A stretch of 64,000 nucleotides of DNA, taken from positions 1,364,001 through 1,428,000 of the forward strand of contig NZ_CP084472.1 of NCBI RefSeq assembly GCF_020405225.1, written 5' to 3'. The translations under genes and the position numbers were made by a program. Below are positions 53,112 to 62,571 of the stretch, in pieces. The stretch's first letter is position 1; each line of letters opens with the position of its first letter. This DNA comes from Natrinema sp. DC36 (GTDB lineage: Archaea; Halobacteriota; Halobacteria; Halobacteriales; Natrialbaceae). The notes below the pieces were generated by a model, which saw only the letters and a list, made by a program, of their open reading frames with translations, was not told where the DNA came from and did not search any database.

Positions 53112-54164
53112 ATGGAGACGACCCACCGCGTTTTCGCCGGTGATTCGCGCGATCTCTCGCGCGTGGCGGACGAGTCGGTCGAACTCGTCGTCACGTCGCC
53201 GCCGTATCCGATGATCGAGATGTGGGACGACCTCTTTACCGACCTCGATCCCGCGATCGGCGACGCGCTGGACGACGGCGACGGCCGGGCCGCCTTCGAC
53301 GGGATGCACGATCAACTCGAGGCAGTCTGGGACGAACTCGAGCGGGTGCTCGTCGACGGCGGCATCGCCTGCATCAACGTGGGCGATGCGACCCGATCGG
53401 TCGACGGGAGCTTTCGGGTCTATCCGAACCACGCTCGCGTGCTCGCGGCGTTCGAGGAACGGGGATTCGATCCGTTGCCGGACGTGCTCTGGCGCAAACC
53501 AGCGAACAGCGCGGCCAAGTTCATGGGTAGCGGGATGATCCCGCCGAACGCTTACGTGACGCTGGAACACGAGTACATCCTAGTCTTCCGAAAGGGAGAC
53601 CAGCGCCGCGCGTTCGAGCCGGGAGCCGACCGGCGCTACGAGGCCGCGTTCTTCTGGGAGGAGCGCAACCGCTGGTTCTCGGACGTCTGGACGGACGTCA
53701 CGGGGGAGTTGCAGTCCCTCGAGGAGGCCGACGACGAACTCCGCCAGCGGTCGGCGGCCTACCCGCTGGTGATTCCCTACCGGCTGATCTGTATGTACTC
53801 CGCCTACGGCGACACCGTTCTCGATCCCTTCTGGGGCACCGGTACGACCTCGCTCGCGGCGATCTGTGCCGGCCGCAACTCGATCGGGTTCGAACTCGAG
53901 GACGCCTTCCTCGAGGTGTTCGACGACCGGATCGACGACGTGCCGGCGCTGTCGCGGTCGGTCGGCCGCGCTCGCCTCGAGCGTCACCGCGCGTTTGTCG
54001 AGCGCCGTCGCGAGGAGGGTGGGGCGTTCGAGTACGAGGCGGACTACTACGAGACGCCGGTCATGACCGATATGGAACGGGGAATCCGACTCCGAGAAGC
54101 CCGTGCTATCGATGAACGCAACGACGGGTACCTGGTCGATCACGGCCCGCTCGTCCTCGAGTAG
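53112..54164 (+). CDS. zim: Orphan DNA methyltransferase, Zim/CTAG type
   Basis: 350 aa, beta-class order: TSPPYPMIEMWDD (catalytic motif IV, TSPPY, typical of N4-cytosine methylases) at residues 29-33, then the SAM motif I LDPFWGTGTTSLAAI near 240, and an EYILVFRKG segment. There is no adjacent restriction nuclease or specificity gene. The architecture matches the haloarchaeal orphan methylase (Haloferax HVO_0794) known to modify CTAG. The symbol follows that annotation and should be checked. Confidence 0.78.
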   Translation: METTHRVFAGDSRDLSRVADESVELVVTSPPYPMIEMWDDLFTDLDPAIGDALDDGDGRAAFDGMHDQLEAVWDELERVLVDGGIACINVGDATRSVDGSFRVYPNHARVLAAFEERGFDPLPDVLWRKPANSAAKFMGSGMIPPNAYVTLEHEYILVFRKGDQRRAFEPGADRRYEAAFFWEERNRWFSDVWTDVTGELQSLEEADDELRQRSAAYPLVIPYRLICMYSAYGDTVLDPFWGTGTTSLAAICAGRNSIGFELEDAFLEVFDDRIDDVPALSRSVGRARLERHRAFVERRREEGGAFEYEADYYETPVMTDMERGIRLREARAIDERNDGYLVDHGPLVLE

Positions 54165-54224
54165 GCCGCCTCTCGGAGCCGGAATCGACGCGAGCTTTTT
54201 CCCTCCTCCGCCCCCAGCAGGGGT

Positions 54225-57200
54225 ATGGTTCGAAGTCTCGAGGAATCCGAGACGACGCCCGTCCACGCCCTTTCCGTCGGCTCGTCCGAGTGGATCCGGA
54301 CGGCGACGGCGGGGCTCGCGGACGAAGCGGTGGCCGTCGCGGAATCCGTTCCGAACGCGTCCGACCTCACGGACGACCGGCTCGAGACGGTCGATTGCGT
54401 CCTGACCGACGACCGGGACGTCCTCGCGGCCGTCGACGGCTCGTGTCCGGTCGTCTACGCGGTCGATCCGGCCGCGAACGAGTCGATCGACCGACTCCGA
54501 GACGAGGGTGCGGCCGAAATCGTCGCCAAGACGACCATCCAGGAGCCGCCGTTGCTGACCCACCGGCTCCGGCGGACGGTGGAGTTCACCGCGATGGAGC
54601 GATCGGCCGACCGGCGGGTGGAATTGTATCGGACGTTGATCGAACAGTCGTCAGATCTGTTGATCGTCCTCGACGAAGAGGGAGCGGTCACCGACGTGAG
54701 TCCGGCAGTCGAACGCGTCGGGGGATTCACCTCGGATGAAATGTCCGGGACGAACATGCTCGACTTCGTCCACTCCGACGATGTGCAGACAGTCAAAGAC
54801 GAGTTCGACGCCGTTTGCGAGGGGGAACTCGGCACCACGCGGACCGTCGAATACACGTGCAAACACGCGGACGGGTGCTGGTACGTCCACGAGGCCGTTC
54901 TCACGAACCGACTCGACGACAACACCATCGACGGCATCATCGCGTCGGTACGGGACATCACGGAGTTCCACCGCATCGAACGGGAGTTGAGCGAGTCGTT
55001 CAAACGCGTCACCGACTCGTTCTACGCCCTCGACGCGGACTGGCGGTTTACCTACGTCAACGACCGCGCGCTCGAAGTACTCGATCTCGAGCGATCCGAC
55101 CTGGTCGGGAACCCCATCCTCGATGTCTTCCCGGAGATAGCGGGGACCCCGTTTCAGGACGCCGCCATCGAGGCGATGGAAACGCAGGAGGCGCGGACGG
55201 TCGAAGCCTACCTGGAGCCCTACGACGCGTGGATCGAGTCTCGGATTTACCCATCGCCGTCCGGAATCTCCGTCTACTGGCGGAACGTGACCGAGCGCGT
55301 CGAGCGCAAACGGGATTTGACTGAGTGGACGGAGCGATTACAGACGCTGGTCGAGAACGCGCCCGTCGTGTTGTTCGTCCTCGACGACGACGGGACCTTT
55401 ACGCTCTCGGAAGGGCAGGGGCTCGCGAACCTCGGCTTCGAATCCGACGAAGTCGTCGGCCGATCGTTCTTCGACCTGCTCGAGGACTACCCCGCGGCCC
55501 GCGCCGACGCGAGAGACGCGCTCGATGGGGTGGCAGTCAACACGCGGAGACGGCTCGGAGACCGTATTTTCGAGACATCCCTCCGCCCGGTCGCGGATGA
55601 CGGTTCCGTCGATCGCGTCATCGGTGTCGCCAACGATATCACCGAACGGGTCCAGTATCAGGAGGCGCTCAACGCGCTCCACGAGGCGACCAGTCACCTG
55701 TTGACGGTCGACTCGAAGGGGGGCGCCTGCGAGTACATCGTCGACATCGCGACCGAAGTGCTCGACCTCGAAACCGTCGTCTACCGATTCGACGAGGAAA
55801 CGAACGAACTGCTGCCAGCGGCGTACTCGCCGGCCATCGAGTCGACGTTCGGTTCGCCACACCCGCTCCAGCCCGACGCCGGCGATCCGTGGCAGGCGTT
55901 CGTCGCCGGCGAACCGACGGTCCACGACGACGGAGCGGCCCGGATCGTCCGCGGTGAGGCGCCGGACGTTCGAAGCGGCCTCTCCGTTCCGCTCGGCGAA
56001 CACGGCGTTCTCGTCGCGCTGTCGACCGAACCGGACGCGTACACTGACGAGACCGTCGAACTCGCCGAACTGTTCGCGACGACGGCGGAAGCCGCCCTCG
56101 ACCGGATCGGCCGGAGCCGCCGGCTCCGCGAACGCGAACGCGAACTCAAGAAGCAGAACCGACACCTCGAGCGGCTCAACGCCGCCAACGAGGTGCGCCA
56201 AGAGGCCGAACAGCTCCTCTTGATGGCCGACTCTCGGAGCGAGATCGAACGTGGGGTCCCCGAGTGTCTGGCCGAACTCGAGTCGTGTTCGCTGGCCTGG
56301 TTCGGCGAACCCGACCCGAGCGGGAACAGCCTCGAGTCGCGATACCACGCCGGATTCGAACGGGGATATCTCGACGCGGTACCGATAACGACGGTGGACG
56401 AATCGGCCGCCGAACCGGCTGGTCGAGCGGCTCGAACGCGGAGCCCGGTCCACGTCGAGAACGTCGCTGAATCGGTTCACGACGGCGAATGGCGGGGTGA
56501 AGCGCTCTCGCGAAACTTCCAGTCCGCGTACGCGATCCCGCTGGTCTACGACGGATTTCTCTACGGCGTCCTCTCGATCTACGGGGAGCAACGGGGCGCG
56601 TTCGACGAGACGCTACGGTCGACGCTCGCGGAACTCGGCGAAACGATTGCGTACGCGATCGACGCCGTCAAACGGAAGAACGCGCTGTTCGGTGACGGTC
56701 TCACCGAAGTGGAACTCGAGGTCGCGGCGGACGCGACGCTGTGTCGGCTCGCCGAGTACCTTGGCGGGCCCGTGACGTACGAGGGTGCGACGGCGCGAGC
56801 CGACGGCGCCCAGTTCGTGTTCGCGGCCGTCGAAGAGCCGGTCGACGAATCGCTCACGGCTGCCGAATACACTGCTATCGAGGGAATCAGCGAGATCACC
56901 ACGATCGCCGACCACGAGGACGAGACGTTGCTTCAGCTCCGGGTCACCGATTCCTTCCTGGGTTCGATCACCGATACCCACGGCGCGCGGTTGCGCGAGT
57001 TCGTGGCCAACGCGTCGGGCGGCCGCGCGATCGTCGACGTGCCGGATGCCGTCGAGATTCGCGACGTGTTGTCCGGTATCAGCCGAAGCGGGCCCTCGGT
57101 GTCGATGGTGGCCCGACGCGAGGGGGAAACCGACGACCGATCCACGGTCAGCGGTCCAGCGCGGAGCGCGCTTCTCGAGACGTTCACCGACCGCCAACGC

Positions 57201-57380
57201 GAGGTAGTCCAGACGGCCTATCACGGCGGCTTCTTCGAGTGGCCCCGCCGAGCGAACGGCGAGGAGATCGCCGGCTCGCTGGACATCTCCTCGCCCGCCT
57301 TTCATAAGCACATTCGATCCGCCGAACGAAAGCTGTTCGCGGCCCTGTTCGAGGGGGCGACCGCTTCCGAGGTTAATTGA
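54225..57380 (+). CDS. Bat-like multi-sensor regulator: receiver-like, PAS, GAF, HTH-10
   Basis: 1051 aa. Residues 1 to about 115 look like a degenerate receiver (VDCVLTDDRDVLAAVDG). PAS domains follow at about 130-240, 250-360 and 365-475 (ADWRFTYVNDRALEVLDLER; VFPEIAGTPFQDAAIEAM). GAF-type domains lie at about 490-620 and 655-800, linked by a helical segment. The bacterio-opsin-activator C-terminal region ends with HTH-10 (LLETFTDRQREVVQTAYHGG, FEWPRRANGEEIAGSLDIS, PAFHKHIRSAERKLFAAL). It probably senses redox or light and activates transcription. Targets unknown; a HalOD1 gene follows. Confidence 0.92.
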   Translation: MVRSLEESETTPVHALSVGSSEWIRTATAGLADEAVAVAESVPNASDLTDDRLETVDCVLTDDRDVLAAVDGSCPVVYAVDPAANESIDRLRDEGAAEIVAKTTIQEPPLLTHRLRRTVEFTAMERSADRRVELYRTLIEQSSDLLIVLDEEGAVTDVSPAVERVGGFTSDEMSGTNMLDFVHSDDVQTVKDEFDAVCEGELGTTRTVEYTCKHADGCWYVHEAVLTNRLDDNTIDGIIASVRDITEFHRIERELSESFKRVTDSFYALDADWRFTYVNDRALEVLDLERSDLVGNPILDVFPEIAGTPFQDAAIEAMETQEARTVEAYLEPYDAWIESRIYPSPSGISVYWRNVTERVERKRDLTEWTERLQTLVENAPVVLFVLDDDGTFTLSEGQGLANLGFESDEVVGRSFFDLLEDYPAARADARDALDGVAVNTRRRLGDRIFETSLRPVADDGSVDRVIGVANDITERVQYQEALNALHEATSHLLTVDSKGGACEYIVDIATEVLDLETVVYRFDEETNELLPAAYSPAIESTFGSPHPLQPDAGDPWQAFVAGEPTVHDDGAARIVRGEAPDVRSGLSVPLGEHGVLVALSTEPDAYTDETVELAELFATTAEAALDRIGRSRRLRERERELKKQNRHLERLNAANEVRQEAEQLLLMADSRSEIERGVPECLAELESCSLAWFGEPDPSGNSLESRYHAGFERGYLDAVPITTVDESAAEPAGRAARTRSPVHVENVAESVHDGEWRGEALSRNFQSAYAIPLVYDGFLYGVLSIYGEQRGAFDETLRSTLAELGETIAYAIDAVKRKNALFGDGLTEVELEVAADATLCRLAEYLGGPVTYEGATARADGAQFVFAAVEEPVDESLTAAEYTAIEGISEITTIADHEDETLLQLRVTDSFLGSITDTHGARLREFVANASGGRAIVDVPDAVEIRDVLSGISRSGPSVSMVARREGETDDRSTVSGPARSALLETFTDRQREVVQTAYHGGFFEWPRRANGEEIAGSLDISSPAFHKHIRSAERKLFAALFEGATASEVN

Positions 57381-57490
57381 TTAACCGTCGGTCGGAGGGA
57401 GCGTTACACAGTTAACGATCAGGCTCTTTGCAACGACTCGTGAACCAAGGGACGACTTCCCACCTGCGTACTGGGGGTACGTACTAATCC

Positions 57491-57790
57491 ATGACCGAGA
57501 TGAGTTCACGATCACCGTCGACCGCGATGGGAGATCACTATTCCGTGCAATACGATAGACTCGACGACGAACCGCTCAGCGTTGCCGTGGCGGATGCCGT
57601 CGCAACATTCCAGAACGAGGACGTGACCGAACTCGAACCGCTCCATTACTCGATCAACGCCGACGCGCTCGAGCGACTGTTCGAACCCCGTGCGGACGGG
57701 CTTCGGTCCGGCGGATCGGTAACGTTCGAGTACAGCGATTGCCTGGTGACCGTCACCGCTGACGGTGAGATTCGCATCGACTCCAGCTAG
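57491..57790 (+). CDS. HalOD1 output-domain protein, 99 aa
   Basis: The HalOD1 family core is seen in YSVQYDRLDDEPLSVAVADA and LEPLHYSINADALERLFEPR, closing with SVTFEYSDCLVTVTADGEIR. It is a small beta/alpha haloarchaeal domain frequently found near sensor proteins. It lies about 110 bases after the Bat-like gene and may be controlled by it. Molecular role unproven. Confidence 0.82.
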   Translation: MTEMSSRSPSTAMGDHYSVQYDRLDDEPLSVAVADAVATFQNEDVTELEPLHYSINADALERLFEPRADGLRSGGSVTFEYSDCLVTVTADGEIRIDSS

Positions 57791-58198
57791 CCGCTCGACT
57801 TGGGGTGGGGGATCGGCGTGATCCCGCATTCGTTCTTCGACTACTGAGGCCGAGCGCGAGCACCTCGCTCGTCGCTCTGACTCCGCTACGGATAGATACA
57901 GTAGCACGCTTTCTTTATTCAGAATCGTTCCTGAAACTGAATGAGGAGTTTCGGCAACTACAGATGCCAACATTTTGCTCTGCGCTCCCTCGCTAGCGCT
58001 CGGTCGCTCGGCAAAATGTTGATTAAAAGCACTCCTCCCTCCCCTACGGGTCGGTCGTCGGCCCGCTCGCTCACTCGGTTCGCTCGCGGTGAGTGTACAC
58101 TTCTCCGCCTATACTGAGCGCGAGTTTCGCGGCCAACTCTAAATAAAGAGACCATACTACCAACAACTGATAAGCGGATCCGTCCCGAACGCTCGGCC
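57791..58198. other. Intergenic region with structured repeats
   Basis: About 400 bases without a gene. It has an inverted repeat with 11-base arms (57968-58021), a GC-rich hairpin cluster near 58050-58095, and AT-rich DNA (TCTTTATTC near 57912, AAATAAAG near 58141) that may hold promoter elements for uspA. Confidence 0.5.
57968..58021. repeat. Inverted repeat with perfect arms CAACATTTTGC / GCAAAATGTTG
   Basis: Eleven-base perfect arms flank a 32-base centre rich in CGCTCGC-type runs, including GCTAGC. Downstream stands GATTAAAAGCACTCCTCCC. This looks like a repeat or mobile-element footprint rather than a simple terminator, because the nearest upstream stop is 180 bases away. Confidence 0.5.
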
Positions 58199-59074
58199 AT
58201 GTCCACTCGTATCCTCGTCCCGACCGACGGGAGCGATTCCGCGACGGCCGCCCTCGAGCACGTACTCGACGTCGCCGCCGATCGGGAGGCGACCGTTCAC
58301 CTGCTCAACGTCGCCGACACGAACGAACCGAGCCTCACGCGCCTCGGCGACGACATCGTCGACGTGCTCGAGGGAGAGGGAAACGACATCCTTTCTGATG
58401 CCGCGGCGATGGCAGAGGACCGCGGCGTATCCGTGGTGGCGAACGTCGTTCAGGGCGATCCGCGAAAAGTGATCGTCGAGCGCGCCACCGCCGACGAGTT
58501 CGATCTCGTCGCGATGGGGGCCCACGGACGGCGCGGACTGGGGGAGTACGTCCTCGGGAGCGTCACGGATCACGTCGTGAACAGGAGCACCGTTCCGGTG
58601 TTGACCGTCCGCGCCGCCGACGAGGTGTCCCCGACGTTTCCCTACACGGACGTTCTCGTACCGACCGACGGGAGCGATCACGCGACGGCAGCGCTCGAAC
58701 TAGCGTCGACGGTCGCCGAGCGACACGGCGCGCGACTCCACCTACTGTCCGTCGTCGACGAACTCCCGGAGGTGATCGACGCGGAGTCGGCCGAACTTCC
58801 CGAGCAGCTCGAGGAAAACGTCCAGGCGGTCCTGGACGACGCGGCGACGACCGCTACGCAAGCGGGCGTCGACGACATCACGACTACTATCGCCGCGGGG
58901 TCGGTGTCCCGAGAGATCACGACCTACGCCGACGAGCAGGATATCGATCTCGTCGTGATGGGAACGCACGGCCACACCGGCCTCGACCGGCACCTGCTCG
59001 GGAGCTTCACCGAGCGCGTGATCCGTACCTCGCCGGTTCCCGTCCTCACCACGCAGGCCCACGATGACGCGTGA
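58199..59074 (+). CDS. Tandem universal stress protein (UspA)
   Basis: 291 aa with two Usp domains (about 1-140 and 150-288). Each begins ILVPTDGSDSATAALE or VLVPTDGSDHATAALE and ends with the ATP-binding signature GxHGRxGL...LGSV (GAHGRRGLGEYVLGSV; GTHGHTGLDRHLLGSF). It binds ATP in the stress response. The fused double form acts as an internal pseudo-dimer. Confidence 0.93.
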   Translation: MSTRILVPTDGSDSATAALEHVLDVAADREATVHLLNVADTNEPSLTRLGDDIVDVLEGEGNDILSDAAAMAEDRGVSVVANVVQGDPRKVIVERATADEFDLVAMGAHGRRGLGEYVLGSVTDHVVNRSTVPVLTVRAADEVSPTFPYTDVLVPTDGSDHATAALELASTVAERHGARLHLLSVVDELPEVIDAESAELPEQLEENVQAVLDDAATTATQAGVDDITTTIAAGSVSREITTYADEQDIDLVVMGTHGHTGLDRHLLGSFTERVIRTSPVPVLTTQAHDDA

Positions 59075-59271
59075 CCCACAGACCAGTGAGCCGAATCGGT
59101 CGTCCGAGCCGGCCCTCGGCCTGTCTCGTCCGGCGTTTCCCTCGCTCAGCGCGACCGTGCGATCGGGTCCTCGAGGCGCGGTCCGGTTAGAAAAAGTACT
59201 AGTACCTCGATTCGGAAACGAAGGACGATGGTTCCCCAACCGGCGCTCCGAAACGAGATGGTGACCGTACC

Positions 59272-60687
59272 GTGACCGACCGATCGCTCCCCTCGCTCGA
59301 GCGCGTCCGTTCGGAGATCACGAGAAATAGACTCCGGGCCGCGTTCGCCGTGCTTATCCTCGTCTCGGCCGCCGTCGTCGCCAGCGCGGCTGCCTCGGGC
59401 GGGATTTCGACGGCGTCGAAAGAAGACGTTCCGGACGCGCCGGAGACGGATAATCACACCGTCGTCACCGAATCGGGCCGCGCGGGGACGATTACGGCCT
59501 ACCAGCCCAACGGCGAGGTCCTCTACTACAACAACTCGCGGACCAAGTACTTCGACGCTGACCCTGTCGAGGGTGACCCGCTGACCGTCGAGTACGCCGC
59601 GACGGACACGATTCACACGGAAGGCTCCAACTGCGGCGCGCCGCCGTGTACCCGCAACGTCATCGAGCGAGCCGACCTCGAGACCGGCGAGGTCGAGGTC
59701 CTCTACGAGCGATACGACTACAAGGAGTACGCCGGCGAGTGGCACGACGTCGATCGCATCAACGAGACCCACTTCGTCGTCGCCGACATGGTCGCTGACC
59801 AGGTGTTCATCGTCAACACCGAGACGGAGGTCGTCAACTGGCTCTGGGACGCCCAGAGCGACTTCCCGCTCGAGGGCGGTCACTCCTGGCCCCGCGACTG
59901 GGCCCACATCAACGACGTCGAGTACATCGAGGAGGGCCAGATGGAAGGCCGAATCATGGCCAGTCTGCGCAATCAGGACCAGGTCGTCTTCCTCGATCGG
60001 GAGGAGGGGCTGCTCGAGGACTGGACGCTCGGGAGCGAAAACGAGCACGACGTCCTCCACGAACAGCACAACCCCGATTTCATTCCCGAGAGTCAGGGCG
60101 GCCCGGCCATCCTCGTCGCTGACTCCGAGAACGCTCAGATCAAAGAGTTCCAGCGCGAGGACGGCGAGTGGACCCAGACCTGGCTCTGGGAAGACGATCA
60201 GATCCAGTGGCCCCGGGACGCCGACCGACTTCCGAACGGGAACACGCTGATCTCCGACACCCACGGCAACCGGGTCATTGAGGTCAATCAGTCCGGCGAG
60301 ATCGTCTGGGAGGTCGGTTCCAGCCTCCCCTACGAATCCGAGCGCCTCGAGACCGGTGACGAAAGCGAGGGCGGCCAGAGCGCCCAGGCACTCGGCCTCG
60401 AAAACCGAACTGAAGCCGAGAGCAGCGGTGGCGGCGGCGGTGGCGGAGGGGGCTTCAGCTTCAGCCCGCTCGGATTCCTCGGTGATCTCATCGAGTCGAT
60501 CCTCCCACACCGGATCTACAACGCCCTCCTCTTCGTCAGTCCGGTCTGGATGGGGTCCTCGGAGTTCGCCGCCATCGGCGTCGCGCTCCTGACCGGCCTG
60601 ACGTGGATCGGCACCGAGACCAGGTGGCAGCTCCGCGACAGAGGCGTCAGGTTCCGCATCCCGGTCTACCGACAGGGCGGAAACTGA
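59272..60687 (+). CDS. Arylsulfotransferase-like membrane-anchored beta-propeller protein
   Basis: 471 aa from GTG 59272. It has an N-terminal hydrophobic helix (residues about 22-42), then a large extracellular domain with ASST-like repeats (WHDVDRINETHFVVADM; GGHSWPRDWAHINDVEYIE; ENEHDVLHEQHNPDFI; WPRDADRLPNGNTLISDTHG; GEIVWEVGS). A poly-Gly linker (about 384-393) and C-terminal transmembrane segments follow (PVWMGSSEFAAIGVALLTGL). ASST enzymes move sulfuryl groups between phenolic or sugar acceptors. The His and Arg residues in HxxRDW repeats are plausible active-site elements. A palindrome GTACTAGTAC stands upstream at 59196. Confidence 0.8.
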   Translation: MTDRSLPSLERVRSEITRNRLRAAFAVLILVSAAVVASAAASGGISTASKEDVPDAPETDNHTVVTESGRAGTITAYQPNGEVLYYNNSRTKYFDADPVEGDPLTVEYAATDTIHTEGSNCGAPPCTRNVIERADLETGEVEVLYERYDYKEYAGEWHDVDRINETHFVVADMVADQVFIVNTETEVVNWLWDAQSDFPLEGGHSWPRDWAHINDVEYIEEGQMEGRIMASLRNQDQVVFLDREEGLLEDWTLGSENEHDVLHEQHNPDFIPESQGGPAILVADSENAQIKEFQREDGEWTQTWLWEDDQIQWPRDADRLPNGNTLISDTHGNRVIEVNQSGEIVWEVGSSLPYESERLETGDESEGGQSAQALGLENRTEAESSGGGGGGGGGFSFSPLGFLGDLIESILPHRIYNALLFVSPVWMGSSEFAAIGVALLTGLTWIGTETRWQLRDRGVRFRIPVYRQGGN

Positions 60688-60786
60688 GCCGTCGCGAAAG
60701 CGATTTTCGATTTTGCGGTTCGGTAAATCAGGAACGCGAAACTGTACTGAGAAGCACCGTCTACGGGGGCCGAATCCGTCGCTCGG

Positions 60787-61308
60787 TCACGCCAACAGAT
60801 GGCCGCCGGCGAGGTAGAGGGTCGCGAGGATCGTCTGGAAGGACAGCGAACCGATCGCCGACAGCGCGACGAACGAGCGGCCGTCCATCTCCGAGAGCCC
60901 GGCGGGGATCGTCAGCAGTCCGCGAACGAATAGCATCGTATTGCTCACGGGAACGGCCAGGCCGCCCCACCGATCGAACCAGCCGTCGAAGCGCTCGAGT
61001 CGCGATTCGGTGATGGGAAACCATCGCTTTTGCAGGACGTACTCCCGACCGGCGCGACGGACGAGACAGAAGAGACAGAACTGGCCGACCGTCGTTCCGA
61101 CGACCGCGATGGCGACGATCACGATCACCTCCGGGATCGACGACCCGATCAGTGCCAGCGCGGCCGGGACGACGAGTTCGCTCGGCATAAACCGCAGGAG
61201 CATCGCTCCCTCGAGAACGCAGATACCGAAGAACACCGCTAACGCGAGCTCCGACGTGAACATCGACTCGAGCCAGGGCGGTAGTCCCTCGGTTTGCAAC
61301 GGATCCAT
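60787..61308 (-). CDS. DedA/VTT-domain membrane protein
   Basis: 173 aa from ATG 61308 (MDPLQTEGLPPWL); an in-frame start at 61401 would add a low-complexity N-terminus. It carries the SNARE-associated (VTT) pattern: LRFMPSELVVPAALALIGSS, VGTTVGQFCLFCLVRRAGRE, and FVRGLLTIPAGLSEMDGRSF. DedA proteins are lipid scramblases or small-solute flippases; some recycle undecaprenyl-type carriers. Its placement beside surface-sugar genes supports a lipid-carrier role. Confidence 0.8.
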   Translation of the reverse strand: MDPLQTEGLPPWLESMFTSELALAVFFGICVLEGAMLLRFMPSELVVPAALALIGSSIPEVIVIVAIAVVGTTVGQFCLFCLVRRAGREYVLQKRWFPITESRLERFDGWFDRWGGLAVPVSNTMLFVRGLLTIPAGLSEMDGRSFVALSAIGSLSFQTILATLYLAGGHLLA

Positions 61309-61436
61309 GCCCGGTTCGTATTCGGTCCTGAATGTAAGCACTGTTGATTCGCCAGCAGCCTCGACCGCGTTCGTCCGAGTCCATTCGGCGACCGAAACCA
61401 TAAGTTACGTGGTGGGATCGATCGAACCCGTACGCG

Positions 61437-61913
61437 ATGGAACTCGAACGCGGATTGTTTCTCGCGGGCGCGTTCGCGACTCACGCGTTCGTCGGTTACG
61501 CCCTCGTCCGCGGACTCACCGACGAAGACCCGCGGATCGGGCTCATCTTCGGCCTTCTCCCTGACGCTGACTTTCTCTTTCCCGCGGGATGGGGATGGCC
61601 GTTCGTCCACCGCGGCGTAACCCACACGCCACTGTTCGCGCTCACAATCGTCATCGGCGGCTACGCGGTCGGCCGACGGCTGAATCGAGAGGACTGGCGC
61701 GGCCGGGGTCTGGCGGTCGCCGTCGGGCTGGCGATCGGCTCGCACCTCGCGATCGACTCGCTCTCGCCGAAGGGGATCGACTGGCTGTTCCCCCTCCGGA
61801 CGAGCTGGAGCCCCGGACTGGCGGTTCATAGTCCAACCGCGACGGTACTGCTCTGGGCCGCATCGATCGGTATCCTCGCGTGGGGCGCGGACGAACTCCC
61901 GTCGATTCGGTGA
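61437..61913 (+). CDS. DUF457 membrane metal-dependent hydrolase, copy 1
   Basis: 158 aa with four to five hydrophobic segments. The metal site is seen as GLLPDADFLFP (Asp-x-Asp), HRGVTHTPLF (His...His) and SHLAIDSLSPKGIDWL (His, Asp). This is the YdjM/DUF457 family of membrane phosphatase-like proteins. It is convergent with copy 2. Confidence 0.85.
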   Translation: MELERGLFLAGAFATHAFVGYALVRGLTDEDPRIGLIFGLLPDADFLFPAGWGWPFVHRGVTHTPLFALTIVIGGYAVGRRLNREDWRGRGLAVAVGLAIGSHLAIDSLSPKGIDWLFPLRTSWSPGLAVHSPTATVLLWAASIGILAWGADELPSIR

Positions 61914-61971
61914 GGCCTCGAGTCGGAGACGCGACGCGCGGCAGCCGTGACCACAGGAGCTGTGCGGTCGG

Positions 61972-62490
61972 TTACCCCGTCGGAACCGCCGCTATCGGCA
62001 GCCACACCGTTAGAAGCAGTGACGTGAACAGGGCGGCCGAACCGGCGAGCAGGAACGCGCGATTGATCCGGCCGTTCTTTGATTTGAACCAGTCGAGCGT
62101 GACGTGAACCCGCCAGACGGGGGCGAACGGACTGATTCCCATCGGCGTCACGACGTCACCGGCGAGGTGGGCGAGGATACCGCCGGTGCCGACGACGAAC
62201 CCGAACGCGAACGCGTCCGGCGTCGAGGGGACCGCGATGGCGGTCCCGACGCCGGCGATCAGCCCGACGAGGACGGCGAACCAGACAGTGTGCGTCGGCC
62301 CGCGGTGTCGGAGCCACGGCAGCGGCTCATCCATATCCGGGAGGTTGGCCACGCCGACGGCCACGAGCGCCCCGACCAGCGCTAGCTCGAGCGACCAGAC
62401 GCGGCTCACCAGGGGCAGAAACGGCGCGTACAGCAGGGCGTTGAATCCGGCGTGTCCGTCTCGGTACATACCGACCGACCGACCGTTCAT
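61972..62490 (-). CDS. DUF457 membrane metal-dependent hydrolase, copy 2
   Basis: 172 aa, the same family: ANLPDMDEPLPWLRHRGPTH (Asp-x-Asp and His) and LAHLAGDVVTPMGISPFAPV, with a DWFKSKNGRINRAFLLAG C-terminus. The two copies are tail to tail with 58 bases between, diverged but sharing the HRGPTHT/HRGVTHT site. Probably membrane lipid or phosphate ester hydrolases. Substrate unknown. Confidence 0.85.
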   Translation of the reverse strand: MNGRSVGMYRDGHAGFNALLYAPFLPLVSRVWSLELALVGALVAVGVANLPDMDEPLPWLRHRGPTHTVWFAVLVGLIAGVGTAIAVPSTPDAFAFGFVVGTGGILAHLAGDVVTPMGISPFAPVWRVHVTLDWFKSKNGRINRAFLLAGSAALFTSLLLTVWLPIAAVPTG

Positions 62491-62571
62491 CGGAGCCGGA
62501 CGGAAATTAACTGCTCGGTCGCTCCGGCGGGCAGGGAGTCGCTACAACGTCCGATCGTCCGCTGTTCGGAG

